Source of the DNA: Saccoglossus kowalevskii
Taxonomy: Eukaryota > Hemichordata > Enteropneusta > Harrimaniidae
Length of the DNA stretch: 64,000 nt
Reading direction: 5' to 3'
Assembly: GCF_000003605.2 (NCBI RefSeq)
Contig: NW_003109983.1
Location: 90,974-154,973, forward strand
Shown: positions 38,215 through 48,849 of the stretch, one piece after another
Layout: each line of letters starts with the position of its first letter
Numbering within the stretch: position 1 is the first letter of the stretch
Position numbers and translations under genes: made by a program
The notes under the pieces: generated by a model
The model's input: the letters and a program-made list of their open reading frames with translations, nothing else
Told to the model about the DNA's origin: nothing
Database searches by the model: none

Positions 38215-38635
38215 ATGAAATACAATAATCTTGTAAATATACATCACGGATGCAAATATGACGCTAACTCAAATTAATTAGAAGCTAATTTGGGAGTACC
38301 GATAACTTAACCGCCTTAGTCGTCAGGATTTAAATATGAGATGACCAATCACCTGACCAATCCAACTGTAAACGTACATTCGTAGTATAACAGAGGGCCC
38401 AATGAAAATTACTTCATTGTATATTGGCCTACCCTCTTTAAATAATGTGTTAATTAAAATAAATGTTTACCAGAGTCATGAGTACATTGAATCAATAAAT
38501 GTGTAATTCGGAGAATATTTTTTTATCTGTTTATTAAACAAAAAATGAGAAAAAGTTGAATATTTACTACTCTTGTAGTCACAGAAACTTGTGTGAACGT
38601 TATGATAAATATGTTATAAGTATGTTGTGTTAATA

Positions 38636-38821
38636 TGGCTGCCACCAGGGTTTGACCAGACTCCATACAAAGAAGTTCGCTAAATCTGGTCTATATGTTT
38701 TGATTTTGGCACTACCATGATGTATTCCTGGGAGGAAAAGATGTACAATATTAAGGTTATTACGATACTTCCGCTGTACTGTCTTCGTGCATACCTTGCG
38801 GTATCCTCGTAATAACCTCAT
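38636..38821 (+). mobile_element. Short element family A, copy 5 (5' truncated)
   Basis: It begins at the ATGGCTGCC block and continues with GGGTTTGACCAGACTCCA, AAGAAGTTCGCT and TACCATGATGTATTC. It has one short arm of the terminal palindrome and the end GTAATAACCTCA. The left third and the central GACCTCCGCTGCGCG part are missing. Confidence 0.7.
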
Positions 38822-39345
38822 AGTAGACTAAACTATTCGTAACTATACATTCCATGGCTAATATTGCTACTTAACATCTATAGAAAAATATGCTTTGATT
38901 ACGAAAATATAAACGCTAAACGATAGTAATTTAAAGCGCGTCTGTGTTATATAAGAAGGAAGATATGCAAAGTTGTTGCCATAGACTATTATTACTTTTT
39001 GTTGCGAAACTAGCTTTTTGTAAAAGCAAGCAACCCGCGACGTTGTCAATTGGGGTTTGTGTGCTCGCAACCATAACATCACCTGGCCGTGGTCACCTGG
39101 AGTAACAAACGAAACATAAAATCGATACTTTCGAATCGTTTGCAGCAGTGTAATGTTCGAGTTCACTTATCGGCATTGTGTGATCTTAGAAATCCAGTGT
39201 TATCTGTAACTTTATCATGCAATGAATACGTGTAATTCCATTCACGTGTTTGCATATGGAAAAGGTGGTTATCGATTTGTGCATATTATATATTTGAAAA
39301 TGCTTGAACGTATCTCCACATTAGTTGAAAGCCATATGTCACCTG

Positions 39346-39404
39346 CATGTAACTACGGGCGGCTTCGTTCGAACTGAACGAAGTAGCCGATGTAGACGTA
39401 CATG
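39346..39404. repeat. 59-bp foldback hairpin
   Basis: CATGTAACTACGGGCGGCTTCGTTC is followed after a five-base loop by a near reverse complement ending GTAGACGTACATG. The stem is about 25 pairs with small bulges. G+C in the stem is far above background. It may be a tiny foldback element or a structured RNA; the loop is very short for a microRNA precursor. Confidence 0.5.
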
Positions 39405-40030
39405 AAATTTAACTGTTACCGACGATAACAAGCGTAAGATCAGCATTGTCTTTGTTATGATGTTAAGACATATATTTTGGATTATTTGTTATCTGTTTCC
39501 TGATCGCAATTTGATTTGTTCTCTTTTGTGAGTAGTCATTTGTGAATTAGTGAAATAAGCTTAAATACTGCCCTAAAACAGATCAAACACAGAAAGGGCC
39601 ATATGCACATTCTTTACTATATGTTAAATACAACTAATCGAATACCAATAACGTAACCTATACCTATATCAAAGCAGTACATAACTAAACACGATAACAC
39701 AACTAATATTGAAATACGTACAAATTTAATTTTGAATTATTTTTTCAAATGTTCTCCTCACAACACAGATGTATAAAACCTTTCACGTAGCGGGGTGTGA
39801 CCTTTAGCAGGAGGTATTTACACATGGATTTCAGTTGTTGGGTTTTTTGTCGAAATGACTAACATCAACTAACAGTAACCCATTGAAATGCTTTTAAAAC
39901 TGTCTCTACGAGACGTCTACAGTTTGAAGCAGTCTGCACAGATGCATTTAATCGGCGAGTAGAAAGCATATCGTTTTGTAACCTCGCTATCAGTGACCAC
40001 TGCTGCATTTACACAAAATCATGTAAACAG

Positions 40031-40231
40031 TTGCTTAGTGCCATGCACGCTGTTAGTGTCCAAACTAAAATTGAAAAACGTGCATTACCATCAACACAAG
40101 TGGCATTGACAGAGCATGAGCCCGGGGCGTTAGTGTTTTTTCTTGAAAAATACGCGGAAATAAATGAGGCGATCTGTTTTACTTTGGTAAAACGAAGTGA
40201 CAGTATCCAATTTATTGTACACCCATGGTAG
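40031..40231 (+). CDS. Candidate terminal exon, unrecognised
   Basis: After an acceptor-like GTAAACAG (ending at 40030) the frame stays open for 66 codons to TAG. The peptide is hydrophilic and protein-like (STQVALTEHEPGALVFF, then EKYAEINEAICFTLVKRSD). AATAAA follows at 40323, about 90 bases downstream, directly before the (TTTA)n tract. The opposite strand is also open for 108 codons, so the call is weak. No domain recognised. Confidence 0.2.
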   Translation: MLSAMHAVSVQTKIEKRALPSTQVALTEHEPGALVFFLEKYAEINEAICFTLVKRSDSIQFIVHPW

Positions 40232-40333
40232 TTTAACAATCTGAGGCAAAACGAGAGGACGAGACAGTGATTAAAAGCTGTTTCGTGCATATTTTGTTCA
40301 TAAAGTGTATTTAAAAACAAACAATAAAATGTC

Positions 40334-40338
<5 letters not shown>

Positions 40339-40415
<77 letters not shown>

Positions 40416-40418
40416 TTT
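40339..40418 (+). repeat. (TTTA)n microsatellite, about 20 units
   Basis: About 80 bases of nearly perfect TTTA/ATTT repeat, the second-longest microsatellite in the window. Confidence 0.95.
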
Positions 40419-40615
40419 GAGTTGTTTGATTAGATGATGCAAAATCAGTATATATTAGATGTATCTTCTTTCAACTTACTAAAAAAAAGAATTTAAGAAG
40501 AAGTATATCGTGTATTAAAAGGTGACCAAGAAACTTTCCACTCGTAGTCGTCGCGCAGGCTCCTCGAAGCCTTAACTTGTCCGTACATGATTTAAAACAC
40601 GTTATAATTATTAAC

Positions 40616-40699
40616 ATGGTCATAATGGACACAAGTCTGAGGCTGGTTGGCCAATATGATCCATTGTGTTTCCATGGAGAACTTGTTCGTGATATAACT
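40616..40699 (+). CDS. Candidate first coding exon (28 codons)
   Basis: ATG in strong context (AACATGG) starts a 28-codon frame whose peptide is balanced and protein-like (MVIMDTSLRLVGQYDPL, then CFHGELVRDIT). It ends at a good donor, ACT|GTAAGA, in phase 0. Without splicing the frame would stop two codons later, which favours the donor. G+C is raised over the exon and the 80 bases before it. No protein family recognised and no downstream exon identified. Confidence 0.3.
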
Positions 40700-40891
40700 G
40701 TAAGATAAATGCGCTTGATGCGTACATAATATACATTTTGTATTGTTATCACCAAGCGTTACGCAAGTCTGTACCGATTTACCTCATATGTGCCATGAAT
40801 ACACAGTTGTGACATATGTTTTAAAGATGCTCCCTGGTGTTAGTTTTACAAATAACGTAGTAAACCGATGTAAGTAAGAAGACAGTATAAT

Positions 40892-41290
40892 ATGAGATTA
40901 TTATGATAATACTCCACAGTATGAAATGAGACAGTACAGCTGGAGTATCGACCGACGTGCAGTGGAGATCTATGTGCGGTGTACTGTCTAAGTGCATACT
41001 TTGAGGTATTCACGTAATAACGGTATTATTATGCATCTTTTCCTTCAAAGGATACATCATGGGAATGCTGAAATCCAAAAAGTTTAGAACAGAATTAGCA
41101 AACTTTTTTGTGTGGATTCCGGTCAAAACTTGATGACAGCCATGTCTGTTTTTACGCGCGTAATTATTCCATATTTGGAATTAGCATTTCTTTATATAGT
41201 AGGATGAAAATACCCCTTAAATACCGCAAATACGGCTTGAATCGTGCCAGTGCACAAACTAGTCGTAAACTGGCGTTACGTGTGAGTAAA
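40892..41290 (-). mobile_element. Short element family A, copy 6, reverse orientation
   Basis: Read on the minus strand it has the full module order of copy 2: GTATTTGCGGTATTT, TTTTCATCCTACTATATA, CCAAATATGGAATAATTACG, AACATGGCTGTC, TGACCGGAATCCACAC, then CCATGATGTATCC and the palindromic end. The terminal palindrome is rearranged on the right side. The left end runs into the GTTCACGA-rich block at 41290 and already contains one of its motif variants (AAACTAGTCGTAAAC), so element and block may be parts of one larger unit. Confidence 0.7.
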
Positions 41291-41790
41291 CCCGTCAGGA
41301 CTGCGTCCCATGTCGGGACGAGAATTGTGAAATATTCAAAATGTTGGTCACGACAAAATTTACCGATCGGTTCGTGAGCTATGCGCAAACTGTTAGTGAA
41401 TTCGTCGTGAACTTGTCGTGCCTTTGGTGGTACAGCGCGCCATGCCACGAATGGTTCACGAACTGCACACGTCGAGTTCACGAGCAGTTCACGACATGTT
41501 CCCGAATTGGTGCCGTCACGCATTGAGGGCACGATCAGTTCACGACTAGTTTACGTACTTGACAAACAGTTTGCGCATGGCACGAGTAATTGACGACGAG
41601 TTCACGAGTACTTCACGACTACTGCGCGACAGTGGCGCTCACGTCGATGCAGGGGGATATATAGGGCCTCCTGGACGCTACTCGTCTTTCCAGAGATCGC
41701 CACACTGATAGGCACGCATTCGTGAACTATTCATGAACTCTTGGTAAACTAGTCGTGAACAGTGCGCGAGCCTCCCAGTTCGTGCCCCAA
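41290..41790. repeat. GTTCACGA motif cluster in an imperfect inverted repeat
   Basis: The octamer GTTCACGA occurs exactly five times on the plus strand (41454, 41476, 41487, 41538, 41600) and three times on the minus strand (41405-41412, 41720-41727, 41753-41760). Many one-mismatch variants lie between them. Larger inverted arms are visible: ATGCGCAAACTGTTAGT (from 41381) through a GTCGTGCC block near 41415-41431 is mirrored by the complement of ATGCGCAAACTGTTTGT in the 41530-41580 region. The block is much richer in G+C and CpG than its flanks. I see no protein. See the findings for interpretation. Confidence 0.7.
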
Positions 41791-41799
41791 AATGTGTCA

Positions 41800-44700
41800 G
41801 CCTTGCTTTAGATTCTATATCGTCTTTGTATATATGTTTTTCTTTTCATTTAAAAACATAAGAGTAATATACCGTCATCGAAATCGGTAATCCTTATACG
41901 TGCTCGCATGTGGCTCGTGCATGTAATTTGTGAATTGTACAATATCTCGTGGTGTACACGACAACGGTGGTGGTGGTTTACACCTTACATATTATATTTA
42001 CGGTGGATAACTACAGCGTGTCACTTGATAAAGCGTAAGACACGACGAAAATATTCGTCTGCATCATCATTATTATTCTAAAAACGGGATTGAATTATTC
42101 TATTGGGAGAATCTGTAATGAATTCCAGCGGGCATTACATTTTGTACACACTATCGCCGACAAAAAGCACTGTATAAACCACTGTATAATGGAACAGAAG
42201 TGCGAATAGTTATGTATGAGATACGGGAAGATCCTACTGAAGATATAAGCGTTTGTGAGTCAGCGTGTTCAGCACACAGTACAGTAACCGAAGATAACTT
42301 TCATGACGTGTTGAGTTTCATATATGCATTAATACATGTTTTCTCCCAACAAATATCATGCGACGTATTTTTTTCCTGGTTTGGTCAGGAAATCCTGCTG
42401 TGGTAGTGAGTGCACGTTATACAGTCTGGACAGGACCTGGACATGTGTTATTCATAAATGTTTACAAAATGTTGTATTTGAAATCTCGGATGGTTGACAA
42501 TAAGACACTCTGTTTATAGGTTTACCCGCACTTAAAGTGTTTATAATGACAATCTCCATAATTGAAAGTGCTTTTCTTAAACACACATTTTGAAAAATGC
42601 TTCTGATAGAGACGCAATTTGTAATGTGAAATAAACATACTGATGTGTGTTGAAAAAGTGTCTGCACCTATTTTAGGAAGTGTTTAAAGGAAAAATAGTT
42701 TATTTCGTGATCAAACACTCTTCACTATGTTTTAGATCGTGACGTATTGAAAAATACAGCAATATCGCATAAAATGAGTTATATATTCTGTGATTCGAGC
42801 TGTGTTAGTTGCCAAACATTTGCAATATTACACACTCATCGATATTTTTCTTAATAGTCACAATGTATGGCAGCGGATATGTTGATAAGTGTTTACAAGA
42901 AATGCAGAATATAAATATTATTGTCTTGAGCAATGCAGAGTTTGGATCAGAAACATGTGATATAGACTATTACTCAATGTAGGTGCTTTATAAAGTAAAC
43001 ATTATTGAAACTCGCATGGCGTGGCAAAAATAAAGTTTACCCACATTCTAAAATTTAAAAAAAAAACACGAATTAAACGGCATTTACTGTTAACTTTCTG
43101 CTGGTTCTAAGGTATCGTCGTAAAGTTATCCTACATCAATCAGTACAAAATAATATATGTATCCCACTGCACATCACGCGTATCATATTTTTACTGAATC
43201 TTGAAAGAACCGCATTGCCTTTTTTGTAATATCCCCAACAAAGATATCTCTCAGGTGTATGCGCACATATCTTTCAGTTGTATACGTATATAAAACTGCA
43301 GTCATGTGGTTCTGATTACATGGTTCTGATTATATATATATATACATCTTTTTAATATGCCTGTAACATCTATATATGTATATATAAATATTGTATATTA
43401 CTTATACTGCCATGATAATTGGACATCGTTATGATTAGCCAATAGTGCCATCGGTTTGTGTCTATGCGTCTGTGGTAGTTAATCAAATAAAATACTCCAT
43501 GTCCACAATATTTCCTGTATAGTTAAATAGTATGTGGTCTGCTGTTATTTCAATATGGTTTATTCCAGATGGAATGTAAATCTATAGGTATAAACAAGCC
43601 AAGTATTTTTAAGATGATGTTGAATTGAGAGAGATTAGTTTTGTCATAAAAGGAATGCGAAATTAAAGAGATTATCTGCATTTTTCACATACTGCTAAAA
43701 CGAGAAGATTTATGGCCAGTATAAATACAACCTAGTCTCGGATAATGTTGTACGATGAAAGTTAAATGCTGAATGACTAGGTATCTTCAATATCTTTATT
43801 TATTTAGTGAATATATTCATAAGTTTATTCTACTTTTTTTTATTTTACAAATTTTATTTTGCAAATTGAAAGGATGTATGTAAAAGAATAAATATTTGTT
43901 GAAAGACGTATCAGGAAAGTTAATGGAAAAATAAATGTCTCATTTTAAACTGGGGTAATTGTTCATTGTAATACTGTGCGCTGGCCATTATTGAAACGCC
44001 ATGTTCACATTGGTCAATCGGTACCACGTGCAGGAATAACTGGGTTTATTGAAATCAATGCACATAATACAAAGAAAACTACTAGTATATGTGAATCAAA
44101 AAATATTAAGAGTCTTCTAAACAAACCTTTCGTTATTAGTTTACGTTAAGAAATCTTAATAACATTTTTATCTAGAATGATCTTACCTTTGTGTTTTTAG
44201 ATGTCGTTTGCAGGTGTACAGGTGCGCACTAGAACGCTATCGATTTATGTTCATTCTCAACCTACAACTGCACGTGTTTTCAGTTTTCAACATTTCGAAG
44301 TATTATAATTGAAATCCACGCTGCCTATTATTGTGTGATTGTGTCTCGTTCATTATTGCGTACATACTAGTACTCGTCCAATTTATTTAAACCTTAATGA
44401 ATTCACCACAGCGCAATATTGAATGGAGAGAAGAGTCGGTGGCCAATAAACTATGTGATTCTAAATGTTTTTCCGGATGTACAGGAATTCAGGGAGGGTG
44501 CATTATTGTTGCTATGAAACATCACCAAAAGAATTAAACGAATAGAGCTATTTCGTTTAATTGAATTTATTTAAGAGTTAAGTTTTACATTAGCGTTTGA
44601 CAATGTAAAGCTACGTTACAGTCAAAGCGTACGCTGAAGCTTTTAGAGGCATGGGGTACAAAAATCAAATACCATATATTTACAGTTAGCACATGTGCTT

Positions 44701-46300
44701 CTATTAGAGCAAAACCAGCCTTTAAAAATATAACTGGCTAATAATAATATTTGCTAATTAATATGAATATTAGGTAATTGATATGCACGAGTTGTTATGC
44801 ACTAAAAACTAATTAGGTCTGCATATAGATACAAAGTTTCATTAAAATCTGACAATTTGTTTCTGAGAAGTTTTTTTTTTCAGTGGAAAGGCCCATACAT
44901 ACACACACAGACGCACAGACAGCAAAGACTCCCAACCGCAAAAAAAACATTTAATTCTGATAGTTGTGATTCATAACACGTGGGTAACAATTCTTAATTT
45001 CATTTAACCTTATTTCATATCCTAAAATCCCGGCATCGTTAGTTTGCCATCCATTCAGATAACCAGTACCATTACTCACATCACATATTTAAGGACGTTG
45101 AGCGCATGCGTATGTCAATGTTATCGTCCCCTCCCCAGCTTGGTTGAATTGAGTTGCAGCCAAATTATTAAATGTGCTCTTATCGATTTCTTCAACATAT
45201 ATGGTCATTACAAATCTCTGTATATATTCATATGGCAAGATCAATGCACTCCGCTCATGGGTTTAACAGTTCAAGGTGAATCAAATCTTCTCGTTTGAAT
45301 ACACGAAGTATTAATTACATCTCTTCATGGGAAGAAATGAATTTGACCTAGTAGTTGTAAACCGGTATTGCGTTTACGACTCCCACCTGAAACAATCACC
45401 GTTTTCTGAACAGTATCTGAGTCCCAGTGGGCCAATGGATCGATCAACTCTAATTGGATGCGATCGAGAAAAGACATACGCTGGCGACCAGCCATAGTGA
45501 CACGTGACGTTCTGAACTCACATACGGCTCAAAGTTAAACATTTCTTAATAAATATATATAATCGTTACTCCAATAATTATGCGAAGTGTAAGTTTTACA
45601 TGGTACTTTTGAATTAGCAGCATAAGTTGTTGGGCGTATGTTTAATAACTACACCAGGTACACGTCCACAACGAATGGGGCACTTGATTTGCGTCGTATT
45701 CAATCTCACGTTTTGTTCACTTTTGCATCGTGCGCTTCGAGTCATTTATCTTCGACAGTGTTTTACAATGGAAAGATATAATTATTCGCTAAACATTTCA
45801 TTATTTTCCAACAAAATCAATTATATCGCTGATACAAAAGACATTAAATGACCGAGTAGAATATCATTAAAAATTTAAAAAAAAATCATTTGTTGTAGTT
45901 TTCATTACTATTTCCTTGAATATATAAAGCTATTAAGATTGTTTATTGTTCCCATACATCATTATTCGTTCAAGTGATAAACAATCGTACTTAATTTCGA
46001 TTAAATATGTAAGCTATGTTTGAGATTTAAAAAATTAGATTTCTATACTTCACTTGTATTTCAACAGTTCACTTCTAAACTTATATAGAATATAGAAATG
46101 TATATAACTTATTCATGTGCAAGTGGATGCCTATGACGACATCATCGCGCATCGCACGTATTTAGTAAGACAGGGAATAGATTAGGCGCGGGCTCACGGT
46201 GTTAACATGTCCCAGTTACACAATCAGATAATGCATGCGCCTAGCTTGCATCGGTATTATTTTTAACGCAACCTGCTACATATATTGACACTTCACACTC
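41800..46300. other. AT-rich DNA, no supported gene
   Basis: Contents: interrupted TA runs at 43330-43346 and 43370-43400, a small tandem duplication of ATGGTTCTGATT at about 43306-43330, and T runs. Frames at 42200, 45044 and 45627 are open but carry no motif and no strong splice context. Confidence 0.5.
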
Positions 46301-46311
46301 ATTGTACATAC

Positions 46312-46408
46312 AAGGTCATTACCAAGCGTCACCTGTGAGCCACAAACTCCAGTAGGTGACAGATCAACAGTCACACAATCAACAGCAGTACATTATGAGC
46401 AAAGGTCA
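46312..46408 (+). promoter_or_regulatory. Nuclear-receptor half-site pair upstream of TATA
   Basis: AAGGTCA occurs at 46312-46318 and 46402-46408, with AGGTGA and TCACCT variants between them, 180-270 bases upstream of the TATA box at 46584. AAGGTCA is the extended half-site bound by monomeric receptors such as the ERR and SF-1 groups. A two-hit cluster is suggestive only. Confidence 0.25.
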
Positions 46409-46583
46409 TACTGCAGAAGACGATCAACATATCTCGTAAATACACATTATAGTAGTTAAGGCAATAAACACGATATTTAAAATGCCTTTAGCAAAATGTT
46501 TATCTGCCAAATGCAGTAACATTTTATATTCTCAGTTACTCATACATAATCTATAAATCCGCCACCTGTGACTAGCATTAACG

Positions 46584-46591
46584 TATAAAAT
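46584..46591 (+). promoter_or_regulatory. TATA box of a possible plus-strand gene
   Basis: TATAAAAT, flanked by G+C-richer sequence, lies 114 bases before the ATG at 46698. Transcription would be expected to start near 46608-46616, where CGCAGTTTG occurs. A donor-like GTAAGT at 46639 and an acceptor-like TTGCAG ending at 46712 would also allow a 74-base intron in the leader. Confidence 0.35.
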
Positions 46592-46697
46592 AGACCGTTT
46601 CAATCGCAGTTTGTCGCAAATGCTGACAGAGAGATCAAGTAAGTAGACGGTTATTTTTACACCCACTCGTATCCGCAAAATTATTATTCATTCGCTT

Positions 46698-46752
46698 ATG
46701 ATGTACATTGCAGCTTACGTCCTAATAAGCGCCACTGCGATTAATCCTTCAG
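46698..46752 (+). CDS. Candidate first coding exon encoding a signal peptide
   Basis: ATGATG opens a frame encoding MMYIAAYVLISATAINPS and then reaches a good donor, CAG|GTAATA, in phase 1. The peptide has the shape of a secretory signal: short start, a hydrophobic YIAAYVLISATA core and small residues at the end. It lies 114 bases after a TATA box. The exon size and split suit a small secreted peptide gene. The next exon was not found with confidence; a T-rich acceptor before 46930 gives an immediate stop in this phase. Alternative reading: chance open frame. Confidence 0.35.
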
Positions 46753-47640
46753 GTAATATTAAGAATTAAGTTGAATTTTTTTGATTGTTATTATGTCGAC
46801 TTTTAGTTTTCAAATATGGTACAATTAGGTATGTTAACGTGCTCGCACATGTAAAACACAGACGAGAGCAAGATTATCAAGTGAAGTAAACACAAATAGT
46901 CGGGTGTTCGATTCCCGCCTTTTTTTACAGCGTCGTAGTTTCGATTTATGTGAGCGTGCGGTTCAAGTTGTGCAGTATTATATATATATATGTTTTGTTT
47001 TCACTTGCTTGTTTAGCGTTCCCCGGATCGCTGATCAAAAAACATTTTTTGACAATTATTTATTTTTACAATTATTTCAGTATTCGTGAGAGTTTCCGTC
47101 AGTGTCTTCACAGTTTTAATTATCGTTTTGCGTCATAATACTGTGTGCACTCGTGATCCAAGGATGAGTTGGTATTTAAGAATTCAGTGCTTTAGGTATA
47201 CACGTTTTGAATCATTTATCTATGAGTGAGCAAATGCGTAAGCTAGGATGTGAATACGCTCGATACATGTAATTCGAAATAGAGTGTACGTTCCTGCACG
47301 TTTATATGTCACTGTTTTCGAATTGATATATGTTGGTTTGTGTTCAATTTAGTTGCGCAATGAACAGCGCACAAACAATCGTTTAACTGCTCAAATGCTG
47401 TTGATGGTGATGGTTTTTAGTTTCGGTGGTGGACAAGCCGATCCGCTTTTTTCTTAAATATAGTTTTAGTGTACACATATCTAAATTTGTTTTTAAATAC
47501 TTTGTCCACGATGGAAATCTTACGTGTGTAGGTTTTTTTTTCCTGATTGCAAGAATTATATTAGTTAGGTGGTTATATGCATATTGTTCGTGTTGTTCAG
47601 GATTCCACTTACTTAGTTACTGTATTATCATTCTCATGCT
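46753..47640 (+). other. Presumed intron or spacer; weak B-box trace
   Basis: AT-rich sequence with short hydrophobic frames. A string GGGTGTTCGATTCCCG at 46901-46916 looks like a polymerase III B box or T arm but has no A box at the right distance. It may be a SINE scrap. Confidence 0.35.
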
Positions 47641-47649
47641 CGAGACAGC

Positions 47650-47720
47650 CTGAGTCAGTGGTGAACACATCTGCCTACAGTGGGGGGACGCTAGCCGTGA
47701 TCACGTCTTCAAGTCTCGGC
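47650..47720 (+). mobile_element. tRNA-like SINE head, family S3
   Basis: GAGTCAGTGGTGAACACATC, then GCCTACAGTGG, then ACGCTAGCCGTGATCACG and a B-box-like TCTTCAAGTCTCGG are in tRNA order, with A-box and B-box spacing slightly long. The stems do not fold cleanly, so this is a tRNA-derived SINE head rather than a tRNA gene. Confidence 0.4.
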
Positions 47721-48166
47721 TTAAATGTTGTAAATTATGTGTATTTGCATGTCTGTTATGTAAATAGCTTGTCAGTTTGCACATGGTTTTATGGCCTACT
47801 ATCTTCAAAGTCAGAACTTGTCGACTTGCAGGTTAGTTAATATATCTATGCAGTGTAACTGTGACTTTTTTTAGACAATACGACTAAAATTGACAATCTA
47901 TGCAGAGGAACATTATTTTCCGCGGTCCGGGTCGATTTATGGTTCCTGGGAATAATCCGAATGTTGATTTCATATTTGTAAGCCAGAACAATGAACAAGT
48001 GGGCTGTGGGTAAGCCGCCGAAAACCTGAGACTGAAAGGCCGGGTAATTAGAATAATAGACATGAATGTTGCGTACCAATCGAAATGACGACTTGCTTGT
48101 GTATCGTGTGTTGGTGCTTAACGACAGACCAGCGCGTATTCGACCACAAGTTATGTTTAAATTTAC

Positions 48167-48325
48167 GTGGTATTGTCGCACGTAGTAGTCATTTAAAGTG
48201 GGAGGGTCGTCACCGGCGCACACGCGGGAATCCCAAGCGACGATAACAACACACGCTAAGAACGCAAAGGTTCGTGGAAAAACACTTGTTTGTAAACAAT
48301 GACACGCTACGGCCACATGACGCAT
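48167..48325 (-). CDS. Candidate first coding exon encoding a signal peptide (minus)
   Basis: This is the 5' part of the longest open frame in the window (159 codons). From ATG at 48325, 53 codons lead in phase 0 to a donor, CAC|GTAAAT. The peptide has a basic/polar start, a hydrophobic core (TFAFLACVVIVAW) and a motif VCA before GDDPP that obeys the -3/-1 rule for signal peptidase cleavage. The mature start GDDPPTLNDYYVRQYH is acidic and Tyr-rich. Coding-type composition fades beyond the donor. G+C and CpG are raised here and upstream. Context at the ATG is weak (C at -3). No family recognised; further exons would lie at lower coordinates. Confidence 0.4.
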
Positions 48326-48443
48326 GCGTAGGTGACCACTCCCCCCGCTTTAACTAAAATAGGTACCGCGTAATTTTAAGTCAGGAGAAGTTAATTATCA
48401 TTTATAGCGTGAATAAATCGGTCCCACGCTCGTCAATAGTTGT

Positions 48444-48473
48444 ACCACAGTCCCTCTATAGAGGGACTGTGGT
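48444..48473. repeat. 30-bp perfect palindrome
   Basis: ACCACAGTCCCTCTA is followed with no spacer by its exact reverse complement. This is the longest G+C-containing perfect palindrome in the window. It sits 119 bases upstream of the minus-strand candidate exon at 48325. Confidence 0.85.
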
Positions 48474-48651
48474 TGTATTCGCACTTTAGCACGTGACAGC
48501 TGACACTTACTAGCCTTTAATAGTTCGACAAAGTGTCATGGTCTCAAGGCTTAGTGTGGTATGGGAGCGGTGAATAGAAACAAACAGATAGCGTTTATTT
48601 GATGGCGAAGGAAGTCAAATCCGAAAAAGTGATACAGATATCCATCTTATT

Positions 48652-48849
48652 GTGTGCTTTGAACATAGCTTTCTAAAGCAAACGAGCAGAATATCACCAC
48701 ACCAATATAAAACAAAATGTCATATTGGTGTTCAGAAATACGCAGGATCGTTTATATTTATTGCAAAACGTGTTTACAATGGTCTATCACCTTCCTATCG
48801 GCACTTGAACCAGGATTATAATGCGATACGTGTAGCAAGATTTAATTAA
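48652..48849 (+). mobile_element. LINE reverse transcriptase C-terminal tail
   Basis: The 65-codon frame contains GSFIFIAKRVYNGLSPSYR. This matches, position for position, the conserved tail of CR1/Jockey-group LINE proteins (S-F-x3-A-x2-V-[WY]-N-x-L-x2-x2-R), preceded by the usual Y-x-T stretch (QYKTK). The frame is intact to TAA at 48847. The catalytic part is absent, so this is a 5'-truncated fragment of the kind LINE insertion produces. Confidence 0.5.

Noticed and set aside
46895-46921. tRNA or SINE at GGGTGTTCGATTCCCG
   Set aside because: T-arm-like only; no A box at the required distance upstream.
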